Source of the DNA: Henricia sp. BOLD:AAB3569
Taxonomy: Eukaryota > Echinodermata > Asteroidea > Spinulosida > Echinasteridae
Direction: 5' to 3'
DNA length: 64,000 nt
Assembly: GCA_037783545.1 (NCBI GenBank)
Contig: JBBELK010000459.1
Location: forward strand, 806,001 to 870,000
The position numbers were made by a program, and so were the translations under genes. The notes under the pieces were generated by a model, which did no database searches, was not told where the DNA came from, and worked only from the letters and a program-made list of their open reading frames with translations. Numbering within the stretch: position 1 is the first letter of the stretch; each line of letters begins with the position of its first letter. Below, piece by piece: positions 1 to 13,600 of the stretch.

Positions 1-1390
1 GTATATGTACGGTATGTATTTATATTGTACAAAGTGTACATGTAGTATTATACAGCATGCAGTTTTACATGCATACAAACATACAAAAAAAGAAAAGCGG
101 AAAGCCATATGCTCTGTTATCAACAGACATACCTCTAGTTCTTTTTCTTTTTGTGACGTTGCTCTTAAAATTCTCTCGTGCTTGGATCTACTACTGTTTG
201 TGCAGTGATGAAAATGGGCACTTGCCACCTTCAAAATTACACTGCTATAATGCTCGGTCAGTTGTAACAAATGAGGTGTCAAAAGTGCCGTAATAAAATT
301 GGTTTTCTGCTGGTATTTTCATGTACTAAACATGATTATTAGTACATGTATTACCACCCCACACCAACCTCCCCCCCCCAAAAAAATTTAAAAATCAATA
401 ATAAAAATAAAAAAATCCAGACTGTTCTACTTAAATGATTTCGTCTAGGTCCAAGTGAGCCTGGGGTCGATTTTACAAAAAATAATTTGAGACGTGTCGA
501 TACAATTGATGAACCCGTCGCAAACATATGGCTACCAAATAGGTAATCGCAACTTTGCGAAGGTTTAATTCTGCCCAAAGAATGTGTAGCGGCGTGTAGC
601 TCTGTTCTGTCCATAAATTGCATCATATACCAGTTGCAAGTGTTCGTGAAATACAACTATAAAACCCGTCGTAAACTTACGAAGGATTCAGCGAATTGCG
701 ATATGTTTGAGCACTTACGACACCTCGCAAGTCTTTGTGAAATAGACCCCTGTTTGAACAAATTAATTCCCACTGCAATGAAATGTGACATTTCCCGTAT
801 TTTGGAGAATACCTCAACAAAACTGTTGGGTTTTCAAGATGAAAATCTTTGCTAAGCATATTTTTTTGCTTAGCAGCGCTGTGAAACTGGCCCCAGGAGG
901 CACTTAGGCCTAAGGCAGCTTGACACACCCTGTCTCTGTGGATTTTACGCAGGCTGTTTAGTCGGCCTTGCCACAAAGAGATGGTCGTACATATTGGGAT
1001 CATTCCATGAAGTTGGGATACTGTGTCCAAGTTCAGTGACCTTCTTTAACCATATATTATTAGACACAGAAATACCAGCAGCCGAGTGAGATAAATTAAA
1101 AACCTCCATTATTTTTAACAAAATGGAGAAGAACAGTGGATCAAATGTGTTTTTCAACAGATTTTCTTGAATCACACACAAATTCAAGGTAGAATCCTCC
1201 AAATTTAGATTGCAAGTGATTGGTTAGATCAACTGTGCTAATGTCAAATTCAACACTTTTAGGGATTGAATAAATTGGCATGATGTCCCCATTACATCAG
1301 TGACCATCATTTTGTTAAATAATTCAACACCTTCGATTTTTCAGTCACTGAGTATTTGTTTTTGGTTTTTTTTTACCGTATTTTCTTCAG
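1..1390. other. ARHGAP6 intron (upstream part), no gene seen
   Basis: No exon with convincing splice sites was found here. Positions about 500-820 carry degenerate TTCGCAA / TCGTAAA motifs like those at 42375-42730. Positions 843-905 include a TTTGCTTAGCAGCGCTGTGAAA fragment of the GGCCAATTTCATGG MITE family seen elsewhere in the window. Confidence 0.5.
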
Positions 1391-1654
1391 GGTTCAGCTG
1401 AGGACCTCACCTCCGTGGGTCACGCGTCCTCCTCTGGTTCCAGTTCCTCCACCTCCACCTCCCTCCTGGATGCCCTATCGCTCTCAACCAGCACCCAGGT
1501 CGAGGCTCAGTGGCGAGAGCGACGTAAGAGCCTGCTACCCCAAGAACCCAAGATCCCTCAAGTGGTTAAGGCGTGCTTCAACCACTTAGAGAAGCGTGGA
1601 CTGCATATCTTGGGTATCTTCAGGATCGGTGGGTCCAAGAAAAGGACGAGACAG
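1391..1654 (+). CDS. ARHGAP6: ARHGAP6 exon: linker and start of RhoGAP domain with arginine finger
   Basis: The acceptor is a pyrimidine tract ending in CAG at 1388-1390; the donor is CAG|GTAACG at 1655. The exon is phase 0 at both ends (88 codons). It encodes a Ser/Thr-rich linker, then [10 protein letters not shown] and the first RhoGAP helices; the catalytic arginine codon AGG is at 1622-1624. The exon is richer in GC than the flanking introns. Confidence 0.92.
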
Positions 1655-4600
1655 GTAACGAACAAAATGTGACCATCCACCACAAACGGGGCATACATTT
1701 GGCAAACTTTATTTTGTCAATTTGTTTCAATCTGTTGCGATGTCTCACAAGCATAGGCTGGTTTGGGCGTGGGGGTGCGATTTTCATGAAAGTGGAACTC
1801 CTGGCATTTGAGCGAGGGAGTGTGCACATAAAGCTCGCACCCCCTAAAGCCGAAGTCGTCAAGTTGGGTAATCAGTTTGCGGTTGGGGCTGAACACCAGT
1901 GGAGATTTTTGTGAACCAATTACATTTTGGGAGAACATTTTTCTTGCAAGACAAGAAAAATAGTCTTTACTTTAAAATCAAAATCATTCTGAAATTAAGG
2001 CCAGTGACTGCCTTTTGACACTTCATAAACTACACGGCCAGTTCTTCTTGTCAATAATCAGATCTGGTTCATGAACTAGGATGTAACTTTGCTACATGTA
2101 ACTTTGCTATAATTTCTGATTGTCTTGGTTGATTTTGATGAAATTTTCAGAAACCAGGGAAACTTAGATTTTGAGGTTGTCTAGTGGGCAATTCCATAAA
2201 TTCAAATTTACACTTCAGAGACTTTGAGGGCTTGTAATGCTTCTCGAATTCAAGTTGTTTGATTTTAAACACATGTTCTTTGTGCATCCTTGATGGAAGT
2301 GTAATTCCTGAAGATCCTATTGTGATCCCATTCTCAACAAGCATAAAAGGTCCCAAAACAAACCTCGGTTTCGGACGTGCTCAATAAGTACATCCGAAAC
2401 CGAGGTTTGTTTTTAACGTACCTCGCTTATTGAGAATGGCATTACAATCAGTTTTTCAGGAATTACACTTCCATCAAGGATGCTTGAAGAACATGTGTTT
2501 AAAATCAAACAACTTGAATATGTGAAGCATTGCAAGCCCTCAAAGCCTCTGAAATGCAAATCTGAATTTATGGAATTGCCCTAATAGTGTTCACATAGTA
2601 ACGGATTTTGGATGCGAGTGGACCATAACTGACATAGAATTCATCATTGGGGAAAGAAAAGGAAAGGGCACTGCCATGTTGGTTATTTTTGGCACCGTCT
2701 ATCAAGTTGTCAGCTTCTGACGTGAATTGATTACCAACTCGGAGCAGCATGCATCAATGTGGCATTTTGGGGTCGCGATCGGGGAAACATCGGGCATTCT
2801 AAGCAGACGACGTTCCCTAGGGGGTGTCCATCTTTGCTGAAGGCATTCTATCATGAGGATTGAATGAAAATGCAAATGTCTTGCAGTCTAATGGCTATAA
2901 TCTGCTGCAGTCTTGTTTACTCGAGTCTAACTCGAATGCCATGTTCAACCATAGGCGCGTTCCCTTTGGACTTTCTTTAATGCTACCTTGCGAAAGTTAC
3001 CTTGCGGTAATATTCCTCCATGTATAATCTTTCCGTGCGTTCCCATTTACCATTGTTTTCAGTGCCCAAGTGAAACATTACCACGACCCCGCTCTGCCCA
3101 AGCCCATTTTATACTGCAGCGAAACTGTTCCCACTCGATTAAAATACAGCCCTGTAATACTACAGCTGAGCTTAAATTTTCCGTGGCCCCTCTCAGTTTT
3201 ACATCGTCGTTGCAGAAAATTGACAGGGGGGCTAGTTCTTCATGTGTTTCCCATTGTACTTAGTTTTGTAATTCTATCGCACAACTGTGGTAGTTTAACC
3301 TTAAAAAGTCCAATAGGAACAGTACTTGTACTAATTTTTCTTTTTTATTTTAATAAAATTAACTTGTGATTTTGACTTGGCCTGAACAAAATTTCCGACA
3401 TGCATGAGAGTGAATTCACACTGAAAATTTGACGCATTAATGAGTGTGAATTTGAAGGGAATTTGGTGTAAAATTACACACTAAAACAGAATCAAATTGG
3501 GCAGCAGACATTTTTGTAAAATTGCTATTTTTAGTGTGTTCTTTAATTCTATTTCAATTTGCAGACATTTAAAAAATGCACGAAAATGAAGAAAAATTAT
3601 GACATTCACTGAGAGAGCAACAGAGATTGCGAAATGCAGGCCATACTTTATGTATCTAAAATGCGAGTCCTAGATTTAATTTGCAAGAATTGTGCATTCA
3701 CACGCCCGAAAACGCCACAAATATACACTTATCGGCAAGTACACAGACACACAAGGCAGACAATTTTCGGGGTTGTGTCAAGCAAATCATGCAACAGTGT
3801 TTGGATAAGCAACATCAGTATGAGTTTCATCACGAGAACCAGCGGTGAAGTCGTGTACGCCCAAGGAATTGTTATTTTATGCGTGCTCTTAACGCGATAC
3901 CTTATCGGGCCTGTGAAATTGCTATACCATAATTTATGACTTGCAAATCGTATTGTTAGCACAAGCTTAGTTGTTGATTATTTTTTTCTGAAATATTGAA
4001 ATGTTATACAACCATAGGCAATATGACGTGGATTGAATTTCTAAAACGGAGCCCTTCGGGTAATAATGTAATTAAAACCACGTTCTAGCCGCTCTTTAGT
4101 TGAAACTTGCAGTATAGTTTTACACTTTTTATTCACTCTGTTTTGCATAATGTGCTTTAATGTATAAAACATTGGCTCTTTTTGGCAAATCTGAATGTGG
4201 AAGAACAAAAAAAGGAAGGACAACAAAATTTAAATACAAACTTAACAAGGATGAAACTGAAAACATACACTACTCAATAAGTTAGGGTGGGGTGTAGTTC
4301 AATTTTGGATTTTGTTTTCTTCAAATGACTGTTTTCATCTGTTCTTGTGACAAGGTGTGTCAGTCATGCAGATACAATTGTCTAATCATATACGAAATAA
4401 TTCAAGTGGAATGCATACCCTCAATAAAAAATCTGCGTACATCCCACAATATCCCTAACTTATTTTGAACATGTTCAGCAGTATTTTTTTTTTAAGAGCA
4501 TGCAACCAACCTATACAATTTCTTTTAATACATTTATTAAGAAACTGTAGGATACAAATGTAACAAAACAAGCAAAAGGTTATTAATTCTATCGTAATAC

Positions 4601-7600
4601 ATGTATGTAATTTAAAAAAAGGAAAGAAACCTAAAATCAAAAAAACTAAAAGTAAAAAAAAAAACCATTATGTTTAAAAAAAATTAGGGCCTACTAAAAG
4701 TAGCAGCATATTAGCACAAAATATTTTAGTAGGAAAGAAAATCCGTAAAAAAAAAATAGTGCCTACTCAAAGTTTTTAGCAGTCGGTAACAAACACCACG
4801 TACATGAATTTCTTTCTGTCCAAGGTGGTATTTTCTGTAAGAAATAAACTGAGGCTAATTTTGCAAAATAAAAGTGCGTGCGCACACACATTTTTTACCA
4901 TTCACCTAACACAAAAACTATGCATGTGTTTTAAAGGTTTCGGAAGCATTGATGCATCTATGTACATGTAGCTGAAATTCCTGCAGGCTAGTTTGCCAAC
5001 ATTCTTTTTTAGATATGTTATGCCCTTATTCGAGGAATCAATACAAAACAATTGTTGATCTATTTTTGATCCATTTTTATCTAATGATCCCTGGGATTAT
5101 AAAGTGTCTCTGTTGCTCCAAAGGATTAAGTGGTACGTCCTAGTTTTCCTGCCTCCACGATTCCACCAGTGAACCAATAAGATGATATCTGACTTTCAGG
5201 ATTAAAGGCGACCGACAGACCTAATCCCCTGGGTTGCTCGGGATTAAGGGTTGAACATTCCTGGGCGGCGAGTGATGATTGAGTCGGTTTACTCCATACC
5301 GCAAAGGGATTTCACCATCTGGTCAAAGTAACGGGATACCAAGGCGTTAGTTGTGAAGTAGTGGCATGATCTTTAACCAATTTGAAGCCATCGAGTTATC
5401 GTTGGTCAGGAATTTCTTGGGAATTTGGGTCAGTGTAGCTGTACTTTCCTTGCTCTTCCATCTTTGGGGCCCTGGTTCAAATCCTGTCTGGGTATCTTAG
5501 TGGAATGGGTTATCGGCCTCTTCTTGATCCTGTGCATTTTTTTGTTCTCTACTTTTAGGGTTTCTTAAAATTAAAAATAATAATAATTCCCATATGCAAA
5601 GTCCAATCCCAGTTCACAACTATATCCCAGATTCACAATTATAGTTAACTTTAGTTTGACTTTTTCCAACCGAACACACTTTAGTCAATGCTGGTAATAG
5701 TCGTGTGTGGTTGACCATTCGGAACCAGCCCGCAGGGCACGGTTGCCGACTGGTCACTGGTACACATCAGGTATTGAGTTAATGCAGCATTTTGCAAGGA
5801 ACCAGTTGACTTAAGCCAAAGGCATTCCCACTTGATGCCAGGATGATGTTTAACCAGTGATTAACTGGTCTTCAATCGAACCTGCTCCCAGGGAGAACCA
5901 TGCATGTATTTTTTTGTCAACCCATATATTTAGTTATTCCATTTCGACTGTGATGAGGTACATGTACCCAGATTAATATGTAATTTATGATTTATGTAAT
6001 TTTTTTTTTTTGCAGTTGCGTGAAGATTTCGACGCTGGCAATGAAATCATCCTTAACGACAGCCACAATCCGCACGATGTCGGAGCATTGCTCAAGGAGT
6101 TTTTCCGTGACCTCCCGGAGCCCTTGTTGACTCGAGATCTGTACCCTGCCTTTGTGGCATGCACAAGTAAGCAGATAACTTCATATCAGGGTTCTCCACA
6201 AGCTGTTTTGCGGTCCGGATACCTCGCCCGGACAATATCATCTGAGGCCTATCTTTAGCACCCGGACAAAAATATTGCCACCCGAACAAAAAAATCAGCC
6301 AGCTGGAGCATCACAACAATCTCGTGCTTGCTACTCTTTTTCCAACAATGCAGTGGGGCAAATCCATGCCAACCAATTTCGCTACACTGATGGCCTATTG
6401 TGATGCTCCGGCAGGATACCCAGATAGCTCAGTCAGTTGGCCATGTATGCCAAGGACCTAGGTTCGAATCCCAGTCGGGGCACTGCAATTTTCTCGTGTT
6501 TCTAAATCCATCTCTAATTGTCAATCCTATCATATACCCTCATTATACATAATAATAATAATGACCTCTATAGTGAATGGCACGGATTCCCCCCCCCCCC
6601 CCCCCCATGGAGGTAAGACCTCTCTTCACAATAGGCCATCAGTGTAGCGAAATTGGTTGGCATGGATTTGCCCCACTGCATTGTTGGAAAAAGAGGGGCA
6701 AGCACGAGATTGTTGTGATGCTCCGTCGGGATGCCCAGATAGCTCAGTTGGTATAGAGCAGTTGGCCATGTATGCCAAGGATCTGGGTTCGAATCCCAGT
6801 CGGGGCACTGCAATTTTCTCGTGTCCCTAAATCCATCTGTAATCGTCAATCCTATCATATACCCTCATTATAGTTGAAATTTGTTCAGTTTTCAAATAAT
6901 TTTCTTTTAAACTCCAGTGATGAATTTTCTCACAGTAGCGTGGTTTATTGAGGCAATTTACTGTGTGTGGCCAGATTATCCAGGTTCAACTGCGATCGGA
7001 TTGAACACACAGAGATCCTAGTGCCCTGGCCACTGGCCGCATTAGACAGGGGCCAAAATATAAAGGTTCTCCCTCCATTTGATTATGTACAAACTGATTT
7101 GGGACTGAACAGATGTGGCCACTTTAGGCAGGTGGCCTCTTTATAAAGGTGGCCTTAATAGCAGGTTTGACTGTCAGAAATAATTCATGCAGACACTCCG
7201 TGTAATTTTGCTTGCAAAATCACTGTAGCGTGGTGCTTGCTGCAAACCAATGAGCACCCAGGAAATTGAGCATGTGATTCCTGCCTCCGGACTTGTGCTA
7301 TTGTCGATATATGACGCCATTCCTACGTAATGCTCTGATGATAGTGCAAGTCCAAAAGTGCTTCGGCCCGTCTTTGTCGTTAGTTAAAGATACAGTACAT
7401 GATTGGTAAACTGTTAAAAACGGAGTTATTTCCACTCGTAATTAAAAGTCTGCTGAGAAAACTGCCCTGTAGAAATTTCAGCCACATGGATGCAGTAATA
7501 CTAATGTAAACTTGAAAAATCCATCCAATGGTAAAAATTGTCTGCAGACAATTGATAAAAATCGTCTGGGTAATTTTAATTTTTTTTTAAAGCACCTTCA

Positions 7601-10600
7601 GTTGGCAATTTCTCCCACAAAGGTATCATTTTACACGAGAAAAAAATCATGTGGTGTTTGTTACCATTTCTATCAACACTTTTAGTCTGGTTTTTCTTGT
7701 CAACTCATGAAGTAAAATTTTGGGAAACTGCAAATGATGTATTGGGGCTTTAAGATACTCAATTACAACACTGGCTTTCTTCTTCCGCCTTCTGCAGGGT
7801 TAGAGAACTTTGACCAGAGGATGAGGGCGCTACAACTGCTTGTCTACCTCCTACCCACAGCCAACAGGGACATCCTACATGCCCTGCTTAACTTCTTGAA
7901 CCAAGTGTCCAAGAATAGCGCTGATACGGTAGACAACGAAGGCAAAGAGGTTAGCTGCCTGGGTTTAAAATTTTTTTTTTTTTAAATAATTAATATTTCT
8001 TGGAAGTTGTTCTTACCGAGTTAGGAAAATCTAAGTAATCTATTTTTTTAAATTAATAATTCATTAGCTTTTTAGTGGGCTTATGGAACTTAGAAGTGTT
8101 TTCTGCCTAAGGCCCACCGCACACATTTGCGATTTACCGGCCAACTGGACACCGGACCATCGGATGCAGAAAAATCAAACATGATTGATTTGCCCCGGTC
8201 GTTATGTATGCTCAGACCGGCCTGAAGTTTCAGCGCACACCTTTCCAGTATGTGGGCCGATATGCCAGTAAATCGCAAAGGTGTGCAGCAGGCTTTAACA
8301 TCGAGATACATACATGTAGGTGGGTGGCACCATTGACAGCCAACAACTTGAGACACCGGGTAATCCCTAACTCTTCTCTTTAGTGTGTTGGACTAATGAT
8401 CTTACATCTCTTCCAAAGGATGGAGCAGTTGTGGTTAAATGCCCCTTCTTACAGGCACACATATACCATTTTTCTAGGTGTTTTTAACTGTCAATTTGAC
8501 AGTCACTTAAAGGGCCTGAAATGCTCAATAACTTTATGCACAGTTTTTGCTGCATATGAAGGATTACATGTGTAGAAAGACAATACTACTGTTCATTTAA
8601 TGCCCCACGAATGGCATTTTTCAACTTTGAAAATTTCTTCACATAAACTCACAGAAAGAGGGCACTGTTTGGGGCATGTCACTTTTGGAACACACAGCAT
8701 GCAGAAAAGCAAAGAAAAAACATAAGACTTCAAACTGGAATTGTGAAAAAATGCTGCAGTTTCCAGCATTAGTTTTTTCATGGTTTGCAACAGGCAACAT
8801 GTTGAACAAACCTAAACCATCATGGGTTACAAAAGTTTCAGCAAGTTGGAGAAAATTGTGGAAATTTGTGTACACAGTTGAATGAGATTTTCCTGTGTTT
8901 TCCTAATGTGACATCACCACTTTGCTCATGCATATGTAAATTTTCATTAGCATAAAAATCAAAAACCTTCATTTTAACCCCCCAAACAACTTCCAAGTAG
9001 GGTTTTTATGATTGTAAATTAATGGACTAGTTCCATAGCACAGATTTCATTGATAAAAACACCATTTCAGGGACCCTTTAAACCTTTAAACAATCAATAC
9101 ACCATGTGCCAAAAACAAACAGATTTCACATGGTGCTATTGCATTTATTTTCACCATGCATAGCCTCAAGTCTGTCTTAATCATTGCACCAAACAAAATC
9201 ATAGCACTGAGCACACGCCACCATAACTTCTTGTTCTCGATCCCCCAGATTCTTGGAAACAAGATGGACGTCCATAATCTTGCCATTCTGTTTGGCCCCA
9301 ACATTCTCCGCAAGACAAAAGGTGGTCAGGAGAGAGATTCGCATCTACTGGAGGCGTCGGAGCAAGTTGAGGAAAGCCGGGAGGTGATTAGTGTGGTGGA
9401 GGTCATGACGGAACACATGGATGTCATCTTTCAGGTGGGTTCTCTATCACTCTCAGTGCCCTATACAGGGTGTCCCAGAAAAAACGAGACCGAGATTTAT
9501 CGATGTTTAATCATACTTTAATCTCAATCTTGAATAATAAATGACACATATTTGGAAAGCTTAGTTCCTCATCTTTCATTTGATACCACTCATATATGAA
9601 ACATACTTCACGCATGAATGAATAAAGACAATATGAAGCAGGGCTACCAAAAAGTCGTTTGCACAACGATACCTGAATTTCAGGGGTTTCAACATGCACG
9701 TTTTTAATGCACACGTTACCATCTTCAAATCTATTCATGCGAAAAATCGGTCAGGTGTGAAAAAAACGAATGATTTAAAAAAAAAAAAAAAATTCAATCC
9801 ATATTTAAATGCAGGATATCTCTGTCATCCCTGGCTCATTTTTCCTATCATACGAAAGGGCAAGAAATGAACTTTTTAGAAATGTGATTATTTCTTTGAA
9901 ATTCAGGTATCGTTGTGCAAATGACTTTTTGGTAGCCCTGCTTCATATTGTCTTTATTCATTCATGCGTGAAGTATATATCATATGAGTGGTATCAAATG
10001 AAAGATGAGGAACTAAGCTTTCCAAATATGTGTAATTTATTATTCAAGATTGAGATTAAAGAATGATTAAAATCGATAAATCTCGGTTTCGTTTTTTTCT
10101 GGGACATCCTGTATATCCAGTCTGGTCGTTGGCAGACATGAGATTACACAGTTCTTTATCTCCTCCAGTGTGTATTATTTCCCGTAATCCGATGTTTAGC
10201 CATCAGCTCAGGCACTTTAGGAATGTTTGTCACTGTTTTCCTCCGTTTCTTTTGCCTTCCACTTATCCCATTAGAATTTTGCCCATTTTGGGGGAAAATC
10301 GTCTCTGTCACCACGAAGTGACACCCAAGTGAACTTCAGTTATAGTTCGTGAAAACCGCACAGTGTGGGGGACACAAGTTTTCACGAAATGACATCCAAG
10401 TGTGCGCGCGCACTCCGTACACTGCACCCAAAACCATGAATTTTTGTTTCCACGAACTGACACCCAAGAAAACGTTAAATTTATCCCAAAAAAAGCCTTG
10501 AAAATGCTTGATACGAATAATATCATCTGAATATAAACGAAAAAGTAAAAGGTGGGGGGTTGAGGCCCCGCACTAATTAGCATGCTTTTAAGCTAATTAG

Positions 10601-13600
10601 TCTGATCTAAAACTACTCTTAAGTTGTATTTTCATTGTTCACAAATAGTAACGTTTCATCACAAACTGGTTTCATTATCGTTCGTATCGTCATATTGCTA
10701 CGGTATTGACAAAAAGGTAAAAAGGGGGGGTAAACGTAGCCACACTCCTTTCTGCAATTCTCGCGCTACTCTTAAGTTAATTAGTATGATCTAAAATTAC
10801 TCTTAAGTTATATTTCCAGAATCTACACGCTCCAAGCTACAAAATGAGGCTGGTTTCATCTTTGTTCTTGAAAGTTTTGAATAAATTTGATTAAATGTAA
10901 AATTTGCCTGATTTGGCATGGCCCCAAGAGCCTCGGTCTGATCTAGCGAAACTGAAGACCAACCATTCCGTGATCAGGGTCGCTGATACTATAATTTAAG
11001 ACAATCATCAGTTTTATTCCCAAAATTTTGACCCTATCCAGCTCTCAGTCTATTAAAAAAACCACATCTCCGCAGCCTCCAACCTATTTTTTCATCTGGT
11101 ATGTCTAGCACCTACACAACAATATGGAATATACATAGCACGTTTAAATTCTTTTCTTTGTTTGGAGGCTCAAGCGTCTGTTCATCAGGTGGGTTAGCAT
11201 GAGGATAAAGTTTAAGCGCATTCCCAAAGGCTCATGGGACTAGACGCATGAATAAGGTCTATCGTGAAGACCGAGTTACTTTGGTTTTATTTCTAAAAAC
11301 AAAACTTATTCCCATTGGTTTCATTTTGCTCTGAAGGTGCCAGCTGAGATTCAAGACAGCGTTTTAAGGATTACGTATGAAACCGACCCTGAAGCATTGG
11401 ACTATCTCTTGACCAAGAGAGCCGTGGCATTAGGGTAAGAAAGCTATCAAAGCTATATTTTTTTTTTTAGTGCACACTTTATGCCTAGCGTACATCGACA
11501 TTGCAACTGGAAGCAACTCAACTGATCAGTTGCTGTCGATGTGTGTAGAGCGCGCTCATCGACAGCAATTGATCAGTTGCGCAACTAGCGGCAACTGAGA
11601 TCGTCCAGTTTTTAGAGCCCGCACATCGACACGGCAACTCGGTAAAGCCTAGAGTACATGCAACTGGAAGCAACTTTTGTTTTTTATGTGCGCGCACGTA
11701 TTCAGACACACACGTGCAACTGACAGCAACTAGTTGTAACTATGCATACATCGACGCAACTGGGTACAACTAGTTGCCAGAAAGTAGAACATGAGCAACG
11801 TGCGGCAACTGGGATTTTTCCAGTTGCCAGTAGTTGCAAGTACGCGCACATCGACCTTTTTCGGCAACTGATAAGTTGCTCTCAGTTGCCGCGAGTTGTT
11901 TCCAGTTGCCAAAAACACCAGTTGCCACTAGTTGCTTCCAGTTGCAATGTCGATGTACGCTAGGCTTTAGGGACATAGTCTGGTTGTCTTTTGCGTACTG
12001 AAAGGTGCTGTTTTACCTTTCCCCCTTGTTCTTGATAAATCATTGGGGCTGCATCAGCTATTTCACCAACTGTGCAATGCCAATTGGTGTCCTCTGGTAT
12101 CAAGGACATTGGTCCTGCATTAACGTTGGCACTCCAGGGGTGCTTTCCCATGGTACGGTATCTAGTTTCAATTTGCAAAATTGAGTTGTACGTGTACGTC
12201 AATTTATGGTAGATTTCTTTTCACATTTGCATTTGCCTAAAGTACGAACCAGGGCTGCGTTCCACATACGCGAACGTTTGTTAACGTTGGTGCCAATGTT
12301 TTGCTCAATGTGAAACGGATTGTTTGCCAAAATACATTGTCAAGATGGCGGTGCCTATACAGTCGTAGTGGTTGTATTGACGTTGTAATTATGTGGCTCA
12401 CTGTTGCCTACTGAATTTTTGATGAAATGTTACACGTTGCCTTTGATTGTGTTTCGCCAGCAATAAGAGAAGAAACCATGAAAGGTGCAATTTATTTGTT
12501 ATTTTGTCATCTTTCATGTCGCGTGCGCCATTTTGAAATGACTCGCGAACAAAACAAACGTATGTTGGCGAACGTTGGTGGCGCACAATACGTTCCACTC
12601 GAAATTGTTGGCCAACGTTTGCAAACGTTCGCGCGTATGTGGAATGCAGCCCATAGCAGAATTTCAGCTGGTTTTTTGGCAGGAGTGTACTCGTGCAGAA
12701 TATATAGACACATACAGCTCTACATGTATGGTGCTTTTAATCCAAATGCACACAATTTCTATGTGTAGTGTGTGAGTCATCCATCCATTTCAGTCACTCC
12801 CTGGAGCATACTAAATTTAAAAGGACAACGTAATTCTGATAGTGCAGTGCGCTGTACAGACACATGACCATATCCGCGTTGCTTTTTGAACAACCGATGT
12901 TTACGCGTCACACAGAATGCACTACGCACTACGCATGACACATACATGTACATGGATTTTCGTCCTAAGATTAGTTTGTGTGTTCTTTGTATTTCAAGAT
13001 GCCTTGATCCCAGTGAAATGGAGGCAAGTTTTGCCGAGGACGTTGACTCCCATGGCTCCCCCCCTCCCTGCACCCCCGAGGAGATCCTAATGCCATTCCA
13101 CAGCCTCCACGGCCACGAACACCGACTCTACAGCTCTCCGGACGATCTCTACACCTGCCGGAACAAAGCCGACTTCACGGACGAGACCCTAGGTCACGTG
13201 ACTAGGGAACAAATGCTTCAGCAGTCCAAGCAAAAATCGCTGTCTCTGCCAAGAGCGGCGCCAGTTATCGATAGTCGATTTGCAAGTAGTCCAAAGATTG
13301 CGAGAACGGGTTGCGAGGATCGGAGTGTGAGTGCGCAGTCGGAGCGTAGCAGCAAGGTCAAACGAGGGCGACATAGCAGTAGCGAGAGTCAGGACGAGAA
13401 CACGCAGTGGGGTGCGGAGTTGTCTCCTACGACGACTATATCACCGCCCACGCGACTAACGCGAGGAATATCCAATGAAAAACAGATATTTTCACCGTTG
13501 TCGCCCCATTCGCCGCGCCGTATATCCGCTGGGCCTGTGTCGCCCTTAGTCGGGCATCCACCGGAACGACAGTTTAGCTCGCCCGCAACAATGGATGCAG

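Noticed and set aside
12886..12998. Upstream extension of the ARHGAP6 last exon to an ATG at 12886
   Set aside because: The splice acceptor at 12998 gives the right phase with the previous exon; the extension lacks the tail's composition. An alternative promoter there cannot be excluded.
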